Assembly (NCBI GenBank): GCA_009917695.1
Contig: JAACJG010000002.1
Span: 496,001-560,000, forward strand
Direction: 5' to 3'
DNA length: 64,000 bases
Origin: Candidatus Rifleibacterium amylolyticum
Lineage (GTDB): Bacteria > Muiribacteriota > Ozemobacteria > Ozemobacterales > Ozemobacteraceae
Below the pieces are notes generated by a model. It made no database searches. It saw only the letters and a list, made by a program, of their open reading frames with translations, and had not been told where the DNA came from. The first letter of the stretch is position 1. Each line of letters begins with the position of its first letter. This document shows positions 26,192 through 35,234 of the stretch, piece by piece. Position numbers and translations under genes: made by a program.

Positions 26192-27181
26192 ATGTTATCT
26201 GCAAAGTCTGTTAGAGCGCTATTGATTCTAGGTTTGTTACTGATATATCTGAACCCGGTAAATGGCTGGGCGGCGCCGGGTTACGAGGCTGATGCCATTT
26301 CGATGTTTACCATGAATTCGGCTACGGCGCTCAGGCGCATCAAAAATGGCATGTTCGATATCATGTATCGTGGCTTTGGCTCGCGTAAAGCCGGCGATAT
26401 CGACAAAGACGAACTGCTTGGCTTTCGCTTCATGCTCGATACAGTTCATCAGTCGCGCGGTCTGCGCACTCTCGTCGAAAAACACGAGAAGGCAGGCCTG
26501 AAGCCAGATCAGGCATTCGACAGAGCCAGGCTCGAACAGGCAAAAATTTTAAAGACTATTTTCAAAACCGCAGAGTCGACCAGCGAGCTTTACGAGAACC
26601 GCCGCGGCAAGTCGTTCGAGGCGGTAAAAGCCGGAGTGCCTGACCCTGAGACACATTTCCTGTTCTGCTCGCCAAGAATAGGCGTAGCCAGAATGTATGG
26701 GCCAATAGTAATAGTTATCCAGGAAACCAGACCACGCGGGCTCGACCTCAATGGCATCGCTCGCGACGCCCGCTATTACACACTGGCGCGCTTTCTCAAA
26801 AACATCGGCGATCTCGACTTTAGAATGATACTCGCCGATTACGTGGCAGACCGCGATGAATACGTGATTCCATCATATATCAGACCGATGGATATTTCAG
26901 GTCTGATCGTTCACAGCAATTCGCCAGTGGTTATTGGTAACCGCGTAGCAATACCACCGCCAGCCATACGCAGAGTTTATCGAAAATATAACCGCAAAGG
27001 CGCAATGGTTATCGATGTTTTCGACGGCAAAGACAGGCTGATTGCCAGGCTGACGGCAGCTCCTTCTGCCTCCGACATTGAAAATGACACGCCACGCTCG
27101 CCAGAGAAACTGCCAGACTACATTCAAACCGCCTGGAACGATTACGTCAAGACCTTACGCCGACAGAAGTCGAAGCATTGA
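26192..27181 (+). CDS. Exported protein of unknown function, possible ADP-ribosyltransferase fold
   Basis: A 329-residue protein with a signal peptide (1-27, ending GWAAPG). I recognise no family with confidence. The order IMYRGFGSRKAG (R60), FLFCSPRIGVARMYG (S160) and RDEYVIPSYIRPMDISG (E223) recalls the Arg, Ser-Thr-Ser-like and Glu elements of ADP-ribosyltransferases of the cholera-toxin class; the canonical STS and ExE are not exact. ATG 26192 has GGAAGA six bases upstream and fits the promoter. It lies 53 bases before the glucan hydrolase on the same strand. The enzymatic idea is a hypothesis only. Confidence 0.6.
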   Translation: MLSAKSVRALLILGLLLIYLNPVNGWAAPGYEADAISMFTMNSATALRRIKNGMFDIMYRGFGSRKAGDIDKDELLGFRFMLDTVHQSRGLRTLVEKHEKAGLKPDQAFDRARLEQAKILKTIFKTAESTSELYENRRGKSFEAVKAGVPDPETHFLFCSPRIGVARMYGPIVIVIQETRPRGLDLNGIARDARYYTLARFLKNIGDLDFRMILADYVADRDEYVIPSYIRPMDISGLIVHSNSPVVIGNRVAIPPPAIRRVYRKYNRKGAMVIDVFDGKDRLIARLTAAPSASDIENDTPRSPEKLPDYIQTAWNDYVKTLRRQKSKH

Positions 27182-27234
27182 TTTGTCTGCTGCCGGTCTT
27201 TGAGCGGTCTAGTTCAAAACAGGAAAGGAGCAGA

Positions 27235-29247
27235 ATGATGCGGAGAGCTTGCAACCTGCGATTCCGGCTGACCAGCTGCCTAGTCGTCATGATAATGGTG
27301 AGTCTGGCGATTTTACCGACAGCAGGGACCAGCGTTTCAGCAGCAGAAACAGGCGCGGTTTCTGATGATGCATTTTTGGATAATGTACAAAGACAGGCTT
27401 TTCAGTATTTTGTTGAATGCGTGAATCCGGACAATGGACTGGTAATGGACAAGGCCCCGAACCTGCCGGCCGGAAGCGAACCAGTTGATTTTTCCTATTC
27501 GGCCGCCACGATTGCTGGAGTTGGCTTCGCACTAAGCGTTTACCCGGTAGGCGTTGAACGCGGCTGGATGAAACGCGAAGATGCAGTTGAACTGACGCGC
27601 ACTACATTAGGTTTTTTCGTGGAAAAAATGGAGCATAAGCACGGCTTCTTTTATCACTTCGTCGATATGAATACCGGCGCCAGAGCCATGAACTGCGAAA
27701 TTTCATCAATAGACACTGCCCTGTTTCTGGCCGGAGCACTGTTCGCAGCACAGTATTACCAGGACAATGATATTCAGAAGCTCACACAGAAACTGTATCA
27801 GCGAGTTGACTGGAGATGGATGTGCAACGGCGGCCGATTTCCATCGATGGGTTGGACCCCGGAAAGCGGCTTTATCAAAGCAAGCTGGGATCATTATTCT
27901 GAAGGCCTGCTGCTTTATATTCTGGCGCTGGGCGCGCCAGAACACGCTCTCCCGGCTGACGCCTGGAACTTCCGGCGACTGTGGGGGCACTACAAAGAAC
28001 ATGTATATCTCATCAATCAGCCGCTGTTTACTCACCAGTTTCCGCAGGTGTGGCTCGATCTGCGCGGCAAGCGCGATGCTTACGCCAACTATTTTGCCAG
28101 CTCGATACAGGCGACTATGGCAAACCGCCAGTTCTGCCTGGATCTGCGCCAGAGTTACCAGACTTTTTCAGAAAACCGCTGGGGACTTACCGCCTGTATC
28201 GGCCCTGATAACTACCACGCCTATGGCGCACCACCAAACCCGGCCGTGGTAGACGGCACAGTTGCCCCGGCCGGTGCTGCATGCTCGATAGTTTTTGTTC
28301 CAGAACTGGCGGTTGCCGCTCTGCGCGAATACTACGACAGCGCAACGCTGCCAGAGAGCATAAAAAAGCGCCTGCACGGCCGCTTTGGTTTGAGCGATTC
28401 GTTCAACCTCGATCGTAATTTCGTTGCATCCGAAACTTTCGCAATAAACCAGGGGCCGATGCTGCTGATGATCGAGAACCATCGTTCCGGGCTGATATGG
28501 AAACACTTCATGCAGATACCGGCGGTAATGCAGGCGATGCAGACGGCCGGTTTCAAGCCGGATACTGCAGAGATAAATTCGCCCGAGGCGACGACAGTAT
28601 ACGAAACTGCTGCATACATGCCGCATCAGCGACCAGTATACGAGGCAGGTTTCCTGACAGAAAAATATTCGCTGGCCAGCGCCAGTTTTTCTGATCCGGT
28701 CTGGGAAACAGCCAGCAGAATGGTCATTGACCACAACCTGATACAAACCATCAGCAAACCTCCGGCCAAACTCGATTATCAGCTGCAATGGCAGATGCTG
28801 CATGATTCAGAAAGTATATTTTTCAGATTCGATGTGCGTGACACGACATTACACGCTGAAAACGCCGATGAACGCATGTATCATGATGACTGCATCGAAA
28901 TCTATCTGAACTCGCGCAACGAGAAATTCAGCTGGAATGACGAGCATGATTATCAGATCATTGTATCGCCTGATGCTGAAGGTCAGAAGCTGCGGGTTAA
29001 AGAATTCTGCAAAGGAACACAACTGACCAATCAGCTGCAATCGAGATTTCAGCGACTGCCAGACGGTTATAGCGCTATTATTGAAATACCGAAAAAGGCG
29101 TTTGGCCTTGCTGCTGCCGAGCGCTTTGCCGCTTCCATCGCGGCGCATGATGTTGATGCTTCCGGCACGGTAGACATGAAATATTGCTGGTTTTTTACAC
29201 AGCCTGAAACTATTCTGGCAGAAGTTAAACTTTTGCAGGATAATTAG
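27235..29247 (+). CDS. Exported GH144/glucoamylase-like glucanase with CBM9-like domain
   Basis: A 670-residue protein with a signal peptide (about 1-38). Residues about 45-440 match the 'glucoamylase' family that includes GH144 endo-beta-1,2-glucanases: SYSAATIAGVGFAL, ASWDHYSEGLLLYILALG, ENRWGLTACIGPDNYHAYG, VDGTVAPAGAA and INQGPMLLMIENHRSGLIW. Residues about 470-668 resemble a family 9 carbohydrate-binding or DOMON-like domain (SFSDPVWETASRMVID, MYHDDCIEIYLNS). ATG 27235 follows GGAAAGGAG. Downstream genes encode a sugar importer and a GH3 beta-glucosidase, supporting a beta-glucan role; beta-1,2 linkage is likely from the family but not proven. Confidence 0.83.
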   Translation: MMRRACNLRFRLTSCLVVMIMVSLAILPTAGTSVSAAETGAVSDDAFLDNVQRQAFQYFVECVNPDNGLVMDKAPNLPAGSEPVDFSYSAATIAGVGFALSVYPVGVERGWMKREDAVELTRTTLGFFVEKMEHKHGFFYHFVDMNTGARAMNCEISSIDTALFLAGALFAAQYYQDNDIQKLTQKLYQRVDWRWMCNGGRFPSMGWTPESGFIKASWDHYSEGLLLYILALGAPEHALPADAWNFRRLWGHYKEHVYLINQPLFTHQFPQVWLDLRGKRDAYANYFASSIQATMANRQFCLDLRQSYQTFSENRWGLTACIGPDNYHAYGAPPNPAVVDGTVAPAGAACSIVFVPELAVAALREYYDSATLPESIKKRLHGRFGLSDSFNLDRNFVASETFAINQGPMLLMIENHRSGLIWKHFMQIPAVMQAMQTAGFKPDTAEINSPEATTVYETAAYMPHQRPVYEAGFLTEKYSLASASFSDPVWETASRMVIDHNLIQTISKPPAKLDYQLQWQMLHDSESIFFRFDVRDTTLHAENADERMYHDDCIEIYLNSRNEKFSWNDEHDYQIIVSPDAEGQKLRVKEFCKGTQLTNQLQSRFQRLPDGYSAIIEIPKKAFGLAAAERFAASIAAHDVDASGTVDMKYCWFFTQPETILAEVKLLQDN

Positions 29248-29251
29248 CCTT

Positions 29252-31498
29252 ATGAAAAATATCACCGCACTGCTGGTTTTGCTGCTGGTATTCACGACTG
29301 GCTTCAGCCAGGCGGCTGACAGCGAATCGCCGGTCAGCTTGACGGTATGGGCCATGGGCAACGAAGGTCTGCTGATCAGAAAGATGGCTGACCGTTTTGA
29401 AAAGCTGCACCCGCAGGTAAAGATCATCACGCAGGCAATCCCCTGGACAGCAGCTCATGGGAAACTGGTAACCGGCGTTGTCGGCGACATGTCGCCCGAC
29501 GTCTGCCAGATGGGAACAACCTGGATGGCCGAGTTTCAGGCGATGGGTGCGCTTGAACCACTGGACAACTATCTACAGGGCGCAACTGCGGTCAAGATTG
29601 ATGATTATTTTCCGGCAGCGCTGACTTCGACATCTTTTGCCGGGCAGCGCTTCGGGCTGCCGTGGTATGTCGATACCCGGGTATTTTTCTACCGTTCTGA
29701 TATTGTTATGCAAGCAGGCTATGAGGATTTTCCAACTGACTGGGAAGGCTTAAAGGGGCTGGCAACCGCAATCATGGCAGCGAATGAAGAGGCCGGACGA
29801 CCAGGCTTTGCTTTTTCGTTGCCGACAAATGACTGGCAGATTTTTCTGATGTTCTTCTGGCAGGCCGGCGGGCAGCTGTTTCCCGAAGGAGAACCACTTC
29901 CACTGCTGAGTCAAAACCCTGGCGAGAAAGCTCTCGAATATCTGCGCAGTTTCTTTGTTGAAGGGCTTGCCTCACTGACCTCTGGTCGCGACATGGATCT
30001 GCTGACCGCATTTGATTCGGGCTTTTTTCCGATGTTCATTGCCGGGCCCTGGATGGTTTCGACGATCGAGACCGGCAAGCCTGAACTGGCAGGGCGTTGG
30101 ACTACAGCGCCAATGCCAGAAGGTGCTCGAAGCGCCTCTTTTATCGGCGGCAGCAATCTGGCAATGTTCAAAAGCAGTAAAAACAAGGCATGGGCCTGGA
30201 AATTCATGGAGTTCATGTCAACAGCAGAAAACCAGGTCGCCTGGTATGAACTGTCTAAAAATCTGCCATCGTTGCGGGGAGCCTGGGAACATGAATCTCT
30301 GGCAGCCAACCAACACCTGAAAGCCTTTCGGGCCCAACTTGACGCGGCGATTGCTCCGCCGGCGATTCCTGAATGGGAACAAATCGCCGATTCTGTTTCT
30401 GAAGGCATGGAGCCGGTAATGTATGGTCAGCTGACCGCTGCTGAAGGCCTGCAGAAAATGTCAGAAAAAGCGGCGGTGATTCTGCACAAACCAGTTAAAA
30501 CAGCAGAAACCGGCGACCTCTGGAAACTTGCGTTGGCTCTGGCATTTGGCACAGTATTACTGCTGGCGGCATTTTTTCGCTGGTGGCCGCGCGAGAAAGA
30601 CTACATCAGTAACCGCAGCTTTCAGCCGGTAGCACTGGTCTTCGTTCTACCGGCACTGACTCTGCTCACCGTTTTTCTCTTTCTGCCGATTCTGGCCTCA
30701 TGGTTCGCCAGCTTCACCAATTGGGATATCTACGGCATCAGCCGCCCTGAGAACGTCGTTTGGACAGGTCTTGACAACTACCGTCACCTGGCAGCCGATC
30801 CGGTATTCTGGGTATCGCTGCGCAACAGTATGCTGTTTGCACTTATCGGCGTACCGCTGAACCTGATGTGTTCGCTGTTCGCTGCCCTGCTGTTGAATCG
30901 CGAGTTTATCAGGTTCAAAGCACTGTTTCGCGTCGGATTTTTTATACCCTGCATTACCACGATGGTCGCGGTAGCTGTAATCTGGCGCTGGCTCTACAAC
31001 CCTGAGTTCGGGCTGTTGAACCTGGCGTTGGGCTGGCTGGGGCTGTCGCCGCAAAACTGGCTGGCCGACCAGTGGCTGGCCTTGCCGGCGCTGATCGTCA
31101 TGGCGGTCTGGAAAGGCTTTGGCTACAACATGATCATTTTTATCGCAGCGCTGCAGTCAATACCTGAAGAGCTGTATGAATCGGCTGATATCGACGGAGC
31201 CAGTGAACCGCAGCAGTTCTGGCATATCACGTTGCCGATGCTGCGAGAAACCACGGTTTTTGTGACAATCATGACCAGTATCGGTTTTCTGCAGTTTTTC
31301 GCAGAGCCCTACGTAATGACCGGCGGCGGACCTCTCAATCAGACGATGTCGGTCGTGCTCTATATGTACAATCACGGCTTCAAATTCTACAATCTGGGCT
31401 ATGCATCCAGCATCGCTTATGTTCTGTTCGCGCTGATCCTTACCTTCACGCTGGCACAGGGCCTGATGAGAAAGAGCCTGGAAGGAGGCAGAAAATGA
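29252..31498 (+). CDS. Sugar-binding protein fused to MalF-type ABC permease
   Basis: A 748-residue fusion. A signal peptide (1-21) leads a family 1 solute-binding protein (about 25-400; VSLTVWAMGNEGLLIRKMAD, DVCQMGTTWMAEFQAMG). A membrane segment at about 424-440 followed by Arg and Lys residues would bring the chain back to the cytoplasm, and residues about 455-745 are a carbohydrate ABC permease with the EAA loop EELYESADIDGASEPQQFW. Binding protein and permease are normally separate chains. It starts four bases after the glucanase stop, and its own stop overlaps the next ATG (ATGA). The ATPase is not encoded here. Confidence 0.9.
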   Translation: MKNITALLVLLLVFTTGFSQAADSESPVSLTVWAMGNEGLLIRKMADRFEKLHPQVKIITQAIPWTAAHGKLVTGVVGDMSPDVCQMGTTWMAEFQAMGALEPLDNYLQGATAVKIDDYFPAALTSTSFAGQRFGLPWYVDTRVFFYRSDIVMQAGYEDFPTDWEGLKGLATAIMAANEEAGRPGFAFSLPTNDWQIFLMFFWQAGGQLFPEGEPLPLLSQNPGEKALEYLRSFFVEGLASLTSGRDMDLLTAFDSGFFPMFIAGPWMVSTIETGKPELAGRWTTAPMPEGARSASFIGGSNLAMFKSSKNKAWAWKFMEFMSTAENQVAWYELSKNLPSLRGAWEHESLAANQHLKAFRAQLDAAIAPPAIPEWEQIADSVSEGMEPVMYGQLTAAEGLQKMSEKAAVILHKPVKTAETGDLWKLALALAFGTVLLLAAFFRWWPREKDYISNRSFQPVALVFVLPALTLLTVFLFLPILASWFASFTNWDIYGISRPENVVWTGLDNYRHLAADPVFWVSLRNSMLFALIGVPLNLMCSLFAALLLNREFIRFKALFRVGFFIPCITTMVAVAVIWRWLYNPEFGLLNLALGWLGLSPQNWLADQWLALPALIVMAVWKGFGYNMIIFIAALQSIPEELYESADIDGASEPQQFWHITLPMLRETTVFVTIMTSIGFLQFFAEPYVMTGGGPLNQTMSVVLYMYNHGFKFYNLGYASSIAYVLFALILTFTLAQGLMRKSLEGGRK

Positions 31499-32331
31499 GC
31501 GCCAGAGTAAGAGTGTCGAAGTGGAAAGAGTGGTCGTTCTTCGCGTTTCTCTGCCTTTCTCTTGTTTTTACGCTGTTTCCGTTTATCTGGATGCTATCGA
31601 CATCATTTAAAAGCCCGGGAGAAATATTTACACAGACGCCGACTTTCATTCCGGTGCAGGCGACCCTCGACAACTACCGCAATCTTCTGCAGAGCGCCAA
31701 TCTTGGCCGCAGTTTTCTCAACAGTCTGGTGTTCGCGACCGGCATGACCATTCTTTCGGTTCTGTGCAATGCCATGGCCGCCTACGGCTTTGCCAAGCTC
31801 AGTTTTCCCGGGCGGGAAAAGATTTTTGCGCTGCTGCTGCTGACCATGATGGTGCCCGGGCAGGTAACGATGATGCCGGTTTTTTTGATTCTCAAAACAC
31901 TGGGTTTTCTCAATTCGTTTGTCGGACTGATAATACCTGGAATAGCCAGCGTTTTTGGCATTTTCATGCTGCGCCAGTTCATGCAAGCGATACCTGAAGA
32001 GATTCTCGAAGCGGCCAGAATAGATGGTTGCAGCGAATATCGCATTTTCTTTTCGATAATGCTGCCGCTATGCCGCCCGGTTCTGGCTACTCTGGCCATT
32101 TTCAGCTTTATAGGTGCCTGGAACGAGTTTTTCTGGCCGCTGGTCATAATGTTGCGCGAAGACATGCAGACCCTGCCGGTCGCGCTGGCTAATCTCAACG
32201 GACAGTTCAACACCGACTGGGGGCTTCTGATGGCCGGCTCGGTGCTGGTAGTCGTGCCGGTAATTCTGGTGTTTCTGCTCGCGCAGAAGCATTACATCAA
32301 GGGCATCGCGGCCGGCGGCGTCAAGGGTTGA
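31495..32331 (+). CDS. MalG-type carbohydrate ABC permease
   Basis: The second permease subunit, 278 residues with six membrane segments and the EAA motif EEILEAARIDGCSEYRIFF, which contacts the ATPase. It starts inside the stop of the fusion gene (ATGA) behind GGAAGGAGG. With the fused receptor-permease it forms an importer for oligosaccharides. No ATP-binding subunit is encoded in this window; a shared MsmX-type ATPase elsewhere is the usual solution. Confidence 0.92.
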   Translation: MSARVRVSKWKEWSFFAFLCLSLVFTLFPFIWMLSTSFKSPGEIFTQTPTFIPVQATLDNYRNLLQSANLGRSFLNSLVFATGMTILSVLCNAMAAYGFAKLSFPGREKIFALLLLTMMVPGQVTMMPVFLILKTLGFLNSFVGLIIPGIASVFGIFMLRQFMQAIPEEILEAARIDGCSEYRIFFSIMLPLCRPVLATLAIFSFIGAWNEFFWPLVIMLREDMQTLPVALANLNGQFNTDWGLLMAGSVLVVVPVILVFLLAQKHYIKGIAAGGVKG

Positions 32332-32374
32332 CGCATAAGTGCCTGGCAAAACCGCATATAACAAGGAGACTGGT

Positions 32375-34579
32375 GTGAGCAAAAAGTCTTTGAAATCGCA
32401 GAAAGTATGCAGCAAACCTTTGGCCGACAAGCTTGAACGCAAGATAGAAACCCTGCTGGCAAAAATGACTCTCGCCGAAAAAATCGGGCAGATGACCCTT
32501 TTTACTGCCATGTGGGCCGAAACCGGCCCGACAATCGACCGCAACTTTCTGCAGTATGTCAGAGAGGGCCGCTGCGGTTCGATATTCAACGCCTACACGG
32601 CGGAGTATACGCGATCGCTGCAGAAGGTGGCTGTCGAAGAAACACGCCTCGGCATACCTCTGTTATTCGGTTTTGACGTAATCCACGGGCATCGCAGCAT
32701 TTTTCCGATTCCGCTTGGCGAAGCCTGCAGCTGGGATCTGGAACTCATGAAAAGATCAGCGCGGATAGCCGCCACCGAAGCGGCGGCTGAGGGTATTCAC
32801 TGGACATTCGCGCCGATGGTCGATATCGCCCGCGATCCACGCTGGGGCCGCGTCGCGGAAGGTGCCGGCGAAGACGTCTGGCTGGGCTGCCGCATTGCTG
32901 AAGCCCGTGTGCGTGGTTTTCAGGGCGAAGATCTCACCGCCGATGATACTGTTCTAGCCTGTGCCAAGCATTTTGCAGCTTATGGAGGGGCAGAAGCCGG
33001 GCGTGATTACAACATCGTCGATGTATCTGAGCGCACTCTTGCCGAAGTTTATCTGCCGCCTTTCAAGGCCTGCGTTGACGCCAATGTTCGCACCTTCATG
33101 CCGGCATTCAATGAGATTGCCGGGATGCCCTGCACGGCCAGCCGGACTTTGCTTACTGAGACCCTGCGACAGAAGTGGGGTTTTACCGGTATGGTGGTTA
33201 CCGATTACACGGCGATCAATGAGCTGATTCCGCATGGCGTAGCAGCTGATCTGACACAGGCCGGGCAGCTGGCCATCGAAGCCGGCGTCGATATGGACAT
33301 GCAGGGCGGTGTCTATTTCACCCAGCTTGAAGCTCTGGTCAACGCCGGGAAAGTTTTGCCAGCTGCGATCGATGAGGGTGTCAGAAGAGTTCTCAGGGTA
33401 AAAATCGAACTCGGGTTGTTTGATGACCCATATCGCTACTGTTGCGAAAAGCGCGAGAAAAGCCGGGTATTGTCGCCCGAGCACAAGGCTGCCGCTCAGA
33501 AAGCGGCAGAAAAATCGATGGTGCTTCTAAAGAACGAAGACGACACCCTGCCGTTCGCCAAAAATCTGCGAAGTCTGGCTGTTATCGGGCCTCTGGCTGA
33601 ATCGCAGCTTGAACTGCTCGGCAACTGGTATGGTGCCGGCGATGGCAACCAGGTTGTATCGGTTGCGGCGGCACTGCGCGAAAAATTCGGAAAGTCGGTT
33701 AATATCACCACGATTAAAGGTTGCGAAGTGGACGACGAAGATGATTCGCAGTTAAAAGCCGCTGTGACTGCCGCCAAAAAGGCAGATGCGGTGCTTCTGG
33801 TTCTTGGCGAATATGGCAACATGAGCGGCGAAGCCGCTTGTCGTGTTGACATTGATCTTCCAGGCTTGCAGAACCGTCTGGCCGAAGAAGTTACAGCTGC
33901 TGCGCGCGGCAAACCTGTCGCCGCCGTCTTATTCAACGGCCGGCCGCTGGCAATCAGTCGTCTGGCCAAAGCGGTTCCAGCAATTCTCGAAGCCTGGTTT
34001 CCCGGCACTATGGGCGGGCAGGCGATTGCCGAAATGCTTTTCGGCGACACCAGCCCCTCAGGCAGGCTGGTGATGAGCTTTCCAAGACACATCGGCCAGA
34101 TCCCGATATATTACACGGCAAAAAACACCGGACGACCCATCAGCAGTGACAAATACACGAGCAAGTATCTTGACTGCCCAAATACGCCGTTATTTGCATT
34201 CGGACATGGTTTGACCTACACGACTTTCAGTTATGGGCCGTTACGGCTGAGCGCGGCAGAGATGCCGATGAATGGCGAGATTACGGTGTCGATTACAGTG
34301 ACCAACACCGGCAATCGAGCTGGAGAAGAAGTTGTACAGCTCTATCTGCGCGATCTGATCGCCTGCGTAACCCGGCCGCTGAAAGAGTTAAAAGGCTTTA
34401 AAAAGATCAGTCTCGAGCCTGGTGCCGCCGCTGAGGTCAAATTTACCATCACTGCTGCCGAACTGACCTTTGTCGGGCCAGATCTCGAACCACTGATCGA
34501 ACCCGGCGAATTTGAAGTCATGATCGGCGGCAGTTCATCAGTGGCAGATGGCCAGCGCTTTACTCTTCTGCCAAAATGA
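32375..34579 (+). CDS. GH3 family beta-glucosidase, cytoplasmic
   Basis: A 734-residue glycoside hydrolase family 3 enzyme without signal peptide. It has the N-terminal barrel (LAKMTLAEKIGQMTLF, FGFDVIHGHRSIFPIPLGEA, PRWGRVAEGAGED, ACAKHFAAYGG), the nucleophile segment GMVVTDYTAI with the Asp, the second alpha/beta domain (EKSMVLLKNEDDTLPF) and a C-terminal fibronectin III-like domain (VTNTGNRAGEEVVQLYLRD). The GTG at 32375, six bases after AAGGAG, is preferred over 32339. It would hydrolyse imported gluco-oligosaccharides to glucose. The next gene overlaps its stop (ATGA). Confidence 0.92.
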   Translation: MSKKSLKSQKVCSKPLADKLERKIETLLAKMTLAEKIGQMTLFTAMWAETGPTIDRNFLQYVREGRCGSIFNAYTAEYTRSLQKVAVEETRLGIPLLFGFDVIHGHRSIFPIPLGEACSWDLELMKRSARIAATEAAAEGIHWTFAPMVDIARDPRWGRVAEGAGEDVWLGCRIAEARVRGFQGEDLTADDTVLACAKHFAAYGGAEAGRDYNIVDVSERTLAEVYLPPFKACVDANVRTFMPAFNEIAGMPCTASRTLLTETLRQKWGFTGMVVTDYTAINELIPHGVAADLTQAGQLAIEAGVDMDMQGGVYFTQLEALVNAGKVLPAAIDEGVRRVLRVKIELGLFDDPYRYCCEKREKSRVLSPEHKAAAQKAAEKSMVLLKNEDDTLPFAKNLRSLAVIGPLAESQLELLGNWYGAGDGNQVVSVAAALREKFGKSVNITTIKGCEVDDEDDSQLKAAVTAAKKADAVLLVLGEYGNMSGEAACRVDIDLPGLQNRLAEEVTAAARGKPVAAVLFNGRPLAISRLAKAVPAILEAWFPGTMGGQAIAEMLFGDTSPSGRLVMSFPRHIGQIPIYYTAKNTGRPISSDKYTSKYLDCPNTPLFAFGHGLTYTTFSYGPLRLSAAEMPMNGEITVSITVTNTGNRAGEEVVQLYLRDLIACVTRPLKELKGFKKISLEPGAAAEVKFTITAAELTFVGPDLEPLIEPGEFEVMIGGSSSVADGQRFTLLPK

Positions 34580-35232
34580 TTAAGCAGAGCGCCAGAGAAT
34601 CAGGTTTGAATAAACTGCTGGAAATGTTTCCGGCAGTTGGCATCACGCTCTATTTTGCGCTGTTTTTTCTGGCAGCGCGGGTTTATCCTGGCGGATCACA
34701 GGCTAATCTCAGATCGACCGGATTCAGCTGGCTGCATAATTACTGGTGCGAGCTGATGAATTACGAGGCGATGAACGGCCAACCGAATCCCGGAGCCGTT
34801 TATGCCATTATCGCCATGATATTGGCCGGCAGCGCGATTGGCGTATTTTTTTACCGGCTGCCGCTTTATTTAAAAACGGCAATTGCGCACGCGCGCGTGA
34901 TAAGAGTTAGCGCGGCCATAACCGGGCTTTCAGGCGTAATGCTTTTTGGCGACTACCATAACCCTGCGCTGCTCTGTTTCAGCATCGCAACGTTTGTTAC
35001 CCTGGTGATCGCGCTGGACATACTCATTGGAAACGGCAGGCGGCTTTTTTTTGCAGTCGGACTTCTCAGTCTGATACTTACCCAGGCCAACAATGTGATG
35101 TATTATCTGCGCCTCGGCATAGAGCATCTGCCATGGTTTCAGAAAATTGCCATAGCAACGGTGCTCATCTGGGTAGCCGTCATGAACATCTACTTCGTAA
35201 CATACAAGACCAGCGAAACGACCGAACTATAG
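34576..35232 (+). CDS. Hypothetical six-helix membrane protein
   Basis: A 218-residue integral membrane protein with about six hydrophobic segments (for example VGITLYFALFFLAARVY, VYAIIAMILAGSAIGVFFY and IAIATVLIWVAVMNIYFV). It resembles DUF998-type membrane proteins but I am not sure. Its ATG overlaps the GH3 stop, making it the last gene of the glucan operon; whether it takes part in sugar use is unknown. It ends two bases before the convergent prepilin gene. Confidence 0.65.
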   Translation: MIKQSARESGLNKLLEMFPAVGITLYFALFFLAARVYPGGSQANLRSTGFSWLHNYWCELMNYEAMNGQPNPGAVYAIIAMILAGSAIGVFFYRLPLYLKTAIAHARVIRVSAAITGLSGVMLFGDYHNPALLCFSIATFVTLVIALDILIGNGRRLFFAVGLLSLILTQANNVMYYLRLGIEHLPWFQKIAIATVLIWVAVMNIYFVTYKTSETTEL

Positions 35233-35234
35233 GC

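Noticed and set aside
27178-27234. Earlier start for the glucanase overlapping the upstream stop
   Set aside because: It would put 19 extra residues before the signal peptide, while ATG 27235 has GGAAAGGAG at proper spacing.
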